Shown piece by piece: positions 7,737-14,095 of a DNA stretch of 14,095 nt. The translations under genes were made by a program, and so were the position numbers. The DNA comes from Gemmatimonadota bacterium (GTDB lineage: Bacteria; GCA-2686955): NCBI GenBank assembly GCA_002686955.1, contig NYZA01000064.1, positions 1-14,095 on the forward strand. Direction: 5' to 3'. Under the pieces are notes generated by a model, which worked only from the letters and a program-made list of their open reading frames with translations, made no database searches and had not been told where the DNA came from. Each line of letters opens with the position of its first letter. The stretch's first letter is position 1.

Positions 7737-8830
7737 CCATGATCGATTTCGAGCGAATCGCGAAGGTTCTGGTGGAGCGACAGCTTCGAGTACGGCCGGG
7801 GGAAGTGGTCCGTGTAACGGGCGGCCCGCACAATCTCGAATTCGTCGAGGAGATCGCGCTGGCGGTGCGCAAGAGCGGCGCCTTTCCGATGGTCGAAATC
7901 GGCTGGGCGAGCCTGGCCAAACGAATGATCAACGAGGTTCCCGATGAGATGCTGAAGCTGGGCGCCCCCCATCTGATCGATATCGAGAAGATGGTGGACT
8001 GTTCGATCTCGGTCGCTCCGATAGACGATCCGGCGCTCCTGACCGGGCTCGATCCGGAGAAGAGCCGACTGCGGGCAGAAGCGGGGATGGCCGTGCGGGA
8101 GGCGGGCGTGGCGAAGGGGGCGAGGCGGATCGGCATCGGCTTCCCCACTCAGGCACAGGCGCGGATCTACGCGATCGAGTTCGAGGACTACCACGAGCTC
8201 TTCTGGTCCGCCGTGCAAGCCGACGTAGACCGAATCGCCGACACCTGCCACAGGATCAGGGAGCGGCTCGTCGCACGCCGCGATGTGGAGATCGTTGCGC
8301 CCGGCGGCTGCCGACTCACCTTTTCGATCGAGAAGCGCCGGACCAACATGGACGACGGCGTGATCAGTGACGAAGATCTCGAGACGGGAGACATAACCGC
8401 GAACCTGCCCTTCGGCGAAGTGTACTTGGCGCCGATCGAGGAGAGCGTCGAGGGAGAGGCGATATTCCCGGGGGTTTTCCACGGCGGTACCCGAATCGAG
8501 GATTTGAATTTGCGATTCGAGGGGGGCAGGCTCACGGGATCGTCGGCCCGTTCGAACCATAAGATCTTCCTCGACGCCATGAGCAAGCACACAGGAGACA
8601 AAGACCGATTGGGCGAGTTCGGCATCGGCACCAACCACGAAGTACATGTGCCGATCGGCGACAATCTGCTCGACGAAAAGATCTTCGGCTCGATCCACCT
8701 CGCCCTCGGCGAAAACCGAAGCTACGGGGGCATCAATTCGTCGTCACTTCATTGGGACATGATCATGCTGCGGCCGACGGTGACGATCGATGGAGAGCTG
8801 TTGATCGATGAGGGGCGCTTTTCTTTTTAG
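7733..8830 (+). CDS. M29-family metallo-aminopeptidase
   Basis: This 365-residue protein fits the thermophilic-type aminopeptidase family M29 (AmpS/AmpT/PepS), cytosolic enzymes that remove N-terminal residues with a two-metal centre. The expected metal and catalytic residues are visible: E229 in P-F-G-E-V, E295 in L-G-E-F-G-I-G-T-N, H322 in I-H-L-A-L-G, Y331, and H340/D342 in L-H-W-D. The E229 to E295 spacing of 66 equals that of the known E250/E316 pair. The N-terminal half has the usual R-P-G-E-V-V-x-V motif. No signal peptide is seen. ATG 7733 overlaps the stop of the beta-helix gene as ATGA, with GGA five bases upstream; ATG 7727 or 7739 are alternatives. The overlap suggests translational coupling, though one product is exported and the other cytosolic. 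It is usually a little longer (about 400 residues) in other bacteria. Confidence 0.92.
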   Translation: MTMIDFERIAKVLVERQLRVRPGEVVRVTGGPHNLEFVEEIALAVRKSGAFPMVEIGWASLAKRMINEVPDEMLKLGAPHLIDIEKMVDCSISVAPIDDPALLTGLDPEKSRLRAEAGMAVREAGVAKGARRIGIGFPTQAQARIYAIEFEDYHELFWSAVQADVDRIADTCHRIRERLVARRDVEIVAPGGCRLTFSIEKRRTNMDDGVISDEDLETGDITANLPFGEVYLAPIEESVEGEAIFPGVFHGGTRIEDLNLRFEGGRLTGSSARSNHKIFLDAMSKHTGDKDRLGEFGIGTNHEVHVPIGDNLLDEKIFGSIHLALGENRSYGGINSSSLHWDMIMLRPTVTIDGELLIDEGRFSF

Positions 8831-8870
8831 GATCCGCGCAGGATCAAATTCCCGTATTGGCGACGCGGAA

Positions 8871-8904
8871 TCGAGGGCCCGCGGCTGCTCCCACGGACCC
8901 TCGA
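8871..8904. terminator. Bidirectional terminator-like hairpin between convergent genes
   Basis: TCGAGGG (8871-8877) pairs with CCCTCGA (8898-8904). After one mismatch, CCG (8879-8881) pairs with CGG (8894-8896). It lies in the 93-bp gap between the stops of the convergent aminopeptidase and BNR genes, where a shared terminator is expected. A smaller GATCC/GGATC stem-loop is at 8831-8845. Neither has a strong U-tract. Confidence 0.5.
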
Positions 8905-8923
8905 GGAACCGCCCATCCTCAAA

Positions 8924-11107
8924 TCACGGCACCACCGAGAACTCGAAGCAATCCTCGCTCCACACCTGATCCGGCGCGACTCCGCCCCTCGCGCAGATCT
9001 CATAGGGTCCACCCAATGGTGCGTTCATCGGGATCTCCACGGCGTTCGGGGCGGTTGCGGCGAACCACGGTGGAAGGGTGCCTTCGTAGGGGCCGTCGAA
9101 GGGGTTCCAGGGATGGGGCGCACCTCCGATCAGATAGGCGTCGAACCAACCCTGCGCTGCTCTCGGATCCCCGGTGTCGTTGGCGATCGAGAAGCGCCAG
9201 CGGAGCATTTCTCCTCTCGCCACGCTCGCCGGGGAATCGACGATCGTCACGGTCAAGGGACTCACCATGCTCACGTCCACCCTGAGGTCGAGCTCGTAGA
9301 GATCGCTGAAGCTCAACGCAATGGGGCACTGATGGTCACCGGGCGGCAGCCCCTCGGAGTCGTAGCTCAGAACCACCTCGGCGGAGCTGCTGGGTTGAAG
9401 GGTGAGGGGATCGGGCGCGACCTGGAGCCAGGTGCAATCGGTATCGAAGTCGACAGTGAGCTCATCCTGATCAGAGAAGTTGATGATCTCCCAGACACCT
9501 TCCGCCGTGTCGCCCAGATAGACGGAGTCGGGTTCCTCGACACGGAGCACTCTGTCGAAACGGGTGTCGATCGAATCGGGGCGAAAGAACATCACGTCGG
9601 TCGGGGGCGCGCCGGAGAACATCTCCGACCAAAGGAAACCCGGACCGGCGGTCGGTACCTCGTGGGTAGTGTGCACGAACATCGGTTGGCGATCGAGCAT
9701 CGCATCTTCGATCGAAATGTCGGAGACCTGCGTGCGCTCTGACCAGCCGGCGCTCGATCCCGCGGCACTGATGAGATTGCTCTGCATCCACACCTGAAAG
9801 GAGGGACCACAGATTGTCCAGCCACCGCTCTCGGCGGACACGCTCATGTAGCTCGATATGAAGCCGACATAGAGAAGGTCTGAATTGAGGCCTCGGTATA
9901 TGCCGAGCTGCGGAAGGCCGGTCAGGGAATCGGTCGCGATATTCTCGATGGTCGGCTCGAATTCGCAGCTGTCGGGCAGCCCGGCGAGAACCGCGCGATC
10001 CTGCAAGGGCTCACGGGCTTCTTCGACCCAAGTATTGCCATCGAAATGTCCCATCACGTACTGGGCCGGACCGATCAGTATGCCGTTGTTCTGAAGCCCG
10101 GAGAGGCCGCCGGAAGCGTCTGGAGCCATGTTTTCCTGGTAGACCATATGAACTCGATGGTGGCGGTCGACCACGACCGAAGGCTCGACACACTGCTTTG
10201 ACGGGGCACCGATGGCTACGGTCTGCGCGGGGCTCCAGGTCGCACCGCCGTCGGTCGAACGATGAATGAAGGTATCGAGCAGATTGTCGCGTTCGGTGTC
10301 CCCATTGTAGGCAACATAAAGATCACCGTTGCTCGGATCGGCCGCGCCGCTCGGCAGGAGCCACATATCATTGACACCGGTCGCGACGGTGGTCTGGGTC
10401 CATGTGGCTCCATCATCATCGGAGATATTGGCAACGACATCGGCGTTGCCGTCGCCCTGCTGCGACACGATCATCCACTTGCCGTCGGAGGAGCGATCGA
10501 GGAATGGGAATGTGTTCGCGACAGGGTGCTCGGTCACTTGGAGGCTCGTGCCCCACTCCTGGGTGGTGAAATCGAAGGTGTTGACCCAAACATTGTAGCG
10601 ACTGGGATTGGGATCACCGTCGAGATGGGCGTGGTAGGCCACCATCATGCCGCCATCGAGCTCGTGGCCGCTCGGACGCCCGCTATCGTCCTGCATGTCG
10701 GGCTCGTTGACGGTGCCCTCGAAGGACCAGAAGCCGATGCCGACGATCTCATCCCAGTATCTGGCCGTGACGGCATAGTCGTTTTCGCCGTTCCACTCGT
10801 AGAGGCCGAAGTATGTGTCTTCCGACGGAATGTAGACGGAGTGACGCTCCGGCGGGTAGTCCGTCGGGGATTGCAGGCCGGGAATCCAGCCGCCACGATC
10901 CACGCCCTCCCTGACAATCTGCACCTCGTCGCTGGGTGGAACGGCGAAGTAAGAGTCCGGTTCCTTGCTCAACTCGTTACCGAGGCTCGCATTCGGCACG
11001 AGCACCGACTCGGCTCTGGTGGATGATGACGCTTTTGCCACTCCAGTGATGCTCTATGAGAGGGTGAAGGCGAGCGCCGCGACTGCCAACGCGTGATTCC
11101 TGCTCAT
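8924..11107 (-). CDS. Exported BNR/Asp-box beta-propeller-like protein; in-frame TAG in signal peptide
   Basis: The frame covers 727 codons from ATG 11107, with TAG at codon 18 (11054-11056). Codons 1-17 (MSRNHALAVAALAFTLS) and 19-26 (SITGVAKA) would form one good signal peptide with AKA cleavage if the stop were a sense codon. Intact translation without the leader could begin at GTG 11041. The mature part holds Asp-box motifs (SDDDGATW, STDGGATW) and repeated strand patterns of a BNR/sialidase-like propeller (about 130-420). A BACON-like Ig-fold domain follows (about 540-625; W-E-I-I-N-F, then W-L-Q-V-x-P), then a C-terminal Ig-like domain (about 625-727) ending in ICARGGVAPDQVWSEDCFEF. No sialidase F-R-I-P motif or arginine triad is recognisable, so no enzyme activity is assigned. 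It converges on the aminopeptidase gene and diverges from gap. Confidence 0.85.
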
Positions 11108-11110
11108 GTT

Positions 11111-11120
11111 CTCTCCTCCA
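11111..11120 (-). promoter_or_regulatory. Strong Shine-Dalgarno fixing the BNR gene start at 11107
   Basis: The minus strand reads TGGAGGAGAGAACATG. GGAGG lies seven bases before ATG 11107, among the best ribosome binding sites in the window. It shows that the natural start is upstream of the in-frame TAG rather than at GTG 11041, which has no comparable site. Confidence 0.8.
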
Positions 11121-11177
11121 ATAGGGGTCTTCCGCATCTGGGGGCTGTCGATCTCCGGCAACCCGTGTTTCCTCGGC

Positions 11178-11186
11178 ATTTTATCA
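11178..11186 (-). promoter_or_regulatory. Extended -10 promoter candidate for the BNR gene
   Basis: The minus strand reads TGATAAAAT, that is TG-n-TAAAAT. This is an extended -10 with five of six consensus bases, about 70 bases upstream of ATG 11107. No good -35 is present at 17 bases, which extended -10 promoters do not require. Confidence 0.4.
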
Positions 11187-11259
11187 CAGCCGGCGGCAAT
11201 CGGGGGCGAGTCGAGCCGGTGACCAATGGGCGGAGCCCCTTGGGAGTCGCCCCGGAAAA

Positions 11260-12358
<1,099 letters not shown>

Positions 12359-12387
12359 ACCTTCCTCCAGCGTACCTTCGGTAAACC

Positions 12388-13587
12388 ATGGTCACGAAGA
12401 AGACGATCAGAGATCTGGATCCGCACGGGCGGGTGGTGCTCGTCCGCGTCGATTTCAATGTGCCGCTCGATGGCGGATCGGTCGCGGATGACACACGCAT
12501 TCGGGCGGCACTGCCGACGATTCGGGCGTTGCGAGCAGCCGGCGGTCGCTTGGTGCTCTGTTCACACCTCGGGCGGCCAAAGGGCAAGGTGGTTCCGGAG
12601 ATGAGTCTTCGCCCAGCGGCCGAGCGACTGGCGACACTGATCGAACATCCCGTTGCTTTCTCGGAGAAGTGTGTTGGCGACGATGTTCACGCCGGAGTGG
12701 CGGCGATGGGCGACGGCGATCTCTTGCTGCTGGAGAACCTGCGCTACCACAAAGGGGAAACCGACAACGATCGCGACTTCGCTCAGGCACTGGCGTCGCC
12801 AGCGGAACTCTTCGTAAACGACGCTTTCGGTTCCGCCCATCGAGCGCATGCTTCGACGGCCGGGGTGACGGAACATCTCTCGCCTTGCGTCTCCGGTCTG
12901 CTCCTGGAAAGAGAGCTGCGCTACTTGGAGGGAGCGCTCCAGGCGCCCGCTTCGCCTTTCGTGGTGATTCTGGGTGGCGCAAAGATCAGTGGCAAAATCG
13001 AAGTGCTGACCAATCTGGCCGAGCGTGCCGACACCATTCTCGTGGGTGGTGGGATGGTCTTCACTTTTCTCGCGGCCCGGGGGCTGCCGGTCGGGTCGTC
13101 GCTGCTCGAAATGGAGCGGATCGAGACCGCGAACGAGGTGACGAGCGCGGCCGAGAGCGCGGGCTGCAAACTGCTCCTGCCCGTCGATTTCTTGATCGCT
13201 GACCGCTTCGCCGAGGATGCTTCGACTCGGACAATCGAGGCCACGGGAGGGGTCCCCGAGGGATGGATGGGGCTCGATATCGGCCCGCGCAGCGTCGAGC
13301 TTTTCGCGGTCGAAGTGTCGCGAGCGAGCACCGTAGTCTGGAACGGACCGATGGGGGTCTTCGAGATGGCGCCATTCCGCGAGGGAACCATGGCGTTGGC
13401 GAGGGCGATGGCCGCCGCGACCGATGCCGGCACCACCACGATCGTCGGTGGAGCCGATTCGACGGCCGCCCTCAATCTGGCCAAGCTCGGCGATCGCATG
13501 ACCCATGTATCGACGGGCGGCGGAGCTTCTTTGGAGCTACTCGAGGGCAAGACGCTTCCGGGTGTCGCGGCTCTCGACGACGCATGA
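12388..13587 (+). CDS. pgk: Phosphoglycerate kinase
   Basis: This 399-residue monomeric kinase transfers the acyl phosphate of 1,3-bisphosphoglycerate to ADP. Substrate-binding motifs in the N-terminal domain are complete: VRVDFNVPL with D22 and N24 (19-27), R37, H60-L-G-R-P-K, L-E-N-L-R-Y-H-K-G-E (115-124) and F-V-N-D-A-F-G-S-A-H-R-A-H-A-S (142-156). The nucleotide domain has G-G-A-K-I-S-G-K-I (196-204), N-G-P-M-G-V-F-E (319-326) and G-G-A-D-S-T-A (354-360). The commonly seen S-D-K-I is S-G-K-I here, a substitution that I believe occurs in other bacterial enzymes. No strong Shine-Dalgarno precedes ATG 12388, which fits translation from a shared gap-pgk message. tpiA begins 22 bases downstream. 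Confidence 0.98.
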   Translation: MVTKKTIRDLDPHGRVVLVRVDFNVPLDGGSVADDTRIRAALPTIRALRAAGGRLVLCSHLGRPKGKVVPEMSLRPAAERLATLIEHPVAFSEKCVGDDVHAGVAAMGDGDLLLLENLRYHKGETDNDRDFAQALASPAELFVNDAFGSAHRAHASTAGVTEHLSPCVSGLLLERELRYLEGALQAPASPFVVILGGAKISGKIEVLTNLAERADTILVGGGMVFTFLAARGLPVGSSLLEMERIETANEVTSAAESAGCKLLLPVDFLIADRFAEDASTRTIEATGGVPEGWMGLDIGPRSVELFAVEVSRASTVVWNGPMGVFEMAPFREGTMALARAMAAATDAGTTTIVGGADSTAALNLAKLGDRMTHVSTGGGASLELLEGKTLPGVAALDDA

Positions 13588-13609
13588 GCCGAAAACGAAA
13601 GTAGAAACG

Positions 13610-14095
13610 ATGCGCAGACCCTTCATCGCCGGCAATTGGAAGATGCACAAGACGATCGGAGAGTGCGTCCAGCTCGCGAAGCTCTTGAAGGTGAAGCTCG
13701 CCGACAGCCATGGGGTGGATGTCGCGGTTTGCCCGCCGTTTACCGCGATCGCGGCGACGGTCGAGGTGCTGAGGGGCAGCCGCATCCGAGTGGGGGGCCA
13801 GACCTGCCACGGCGAGGCATCGGGCGCTTTCACCGGCGAGGTCGCGGCCGAGATGCTTGCCAACGCCGGCGCAACCCTTGTGATCTTGGGGCACTCAGAG
13901 AGGCGACAGTACTTCGCCGAGACCGATGAGACGGTGAATGGGCGGTTGGCGGGCGCGTTGCGGGTGGGGTTGCGCCCGATCGTATGCGTCGGCGAGACCT
14001 TGGAGCAGCGCGAAGCAAGCAAGACCTTCGATGTGATCGAGCGCCAAGTTCGCGGAGGGCTGTGCGGCTTCTCCGCGGCCGAGCTCAGTGATCTG
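13610..14095 (+). CDS. tpiA: Triosephosphate isomerase, 3' end beyond window
   Basis: The first 162 codons of tpiA are present; the usual length is about 250, so roughly the last third lies outside the window. The enzyme interconverts dihydroxyacetone phosphate and glyceraldehyde 3-phosphate. It starts MRRPFIAGNWKMHK with N9 and K11 of the active site. The V-G-G-Q-T-C-H segment (61-67) and S-G-A-F-T-G-E-V (71-78) follow, then V-I-L-G-H-S-E-R-R with catalytic H95, and P-I-V-C-V-G-E-T (123-130). The catalytic glutamate (about 165) would fall just past the edge. It is third in the gap-pgk-tpiA run and presumably co-transcribed. No good ribosome binding site is visible before ATG 13610. Confidence 0.97.
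   Translation, partial: MRRPFIAGNWKMHKTIGECVQLAKLLKVKLADSHGVDVAVCPPFTAIAATVEVLRGSRIRVGGQTCHGEASGAFTGEVAAEMLANAGATLVILGHSERRQYFAETDETVNGRLAGALRVGLRPIVCVGETLEQREASKTFDVIERQVRGGLCGFSAAELSDL

Noticed and set aside
8924-11041. Calling the BNR protein a sialidase
   Set aside because: Asp-box motifs occur in many beta-propellers; no F-R-I-P motif or arginine triad is visible.
8924-11107. Genome-wide amber (TAG) recoding or pyrrolysine use
   Set aside because: TAG terminates several other well-supported genes in this window at their expected lengths, and an insertion in a signal-peptide core is not a typical pyrrolysine site.

Overview
The window is high-GC DNA from a bacterium. It holds one tRNA gene, seven complete protein genes, one 3'-truncated protein gene and a doubtful gene remnant at the left edge. 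The mix points to a Gram-negative, didermic bacterium with a rich set of exported repeat proteins: a beta-barrel-like outer-membrane protein, a large beta-helix protein with duplicated 'GSPCIDAG' C-terminal signatures, and a BNR-type exported protein with Ig-like C-terminal domains. That style is familiar from FCB-group and candidate-phylum genomes (Krumholzibacteriota, Eisenbacteria and Latescibacterota types). The taxonomic guess is inference from style only. TAG, TGA and probably all standard stops are used normally.

Layout. Positions 1-231 may carry the end of an exported protein gene, with the reading frame broken near position 80. Positions 332-416 (minus strand) encode tRNA-Leu(GAG) with an encoded CCA, followed by a strong hairpin. 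A plus-strand run follows: an outer-membrane beta-barrel-like protein (530-1873), a ComF-family phosphoribosyltransferase (1908-2726) and a multi-spanning GT-C type glycosyltransferase (2868-4109). After a 273-bp gap with a candidate promoter comes a 1117-residue exported protein made of two consecutive right-handed beta-helix modules joined by an Ig-like domain (4383-7736). It overlaps by four bases an M29-type metallo-aminopeptidase gene (7733-8830). A convergent minus-strand gene (8924-11107) encodes a BNR/Asp-box beta-propeller-like exported protein.

The right end is a classic glycolytic cluster, gap-pgk-tpiA (11354 to beyond the window end), transcribed away from the BNR gene. These three genes encode consecutive triose-phosphate steps of glycolysis/gluconeogenesis and are presumably one operon. 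The tpiA gene runs off the window edge after 162 codons.

The most unusual feature is in the minus-strand BNR gene. It has a perfect Shine-Dalgarno, an ATG and a good signal peptide, but an in-frame TAG falls at codon 18, inside the hydrophobic core. Reading resumes in the same frame into an AKA-type cleavage site and 700 intact codons. I found no evidence of a novel defence, mobile or RNA-guided system: no CRISPR array, transposase or integrase is visible.
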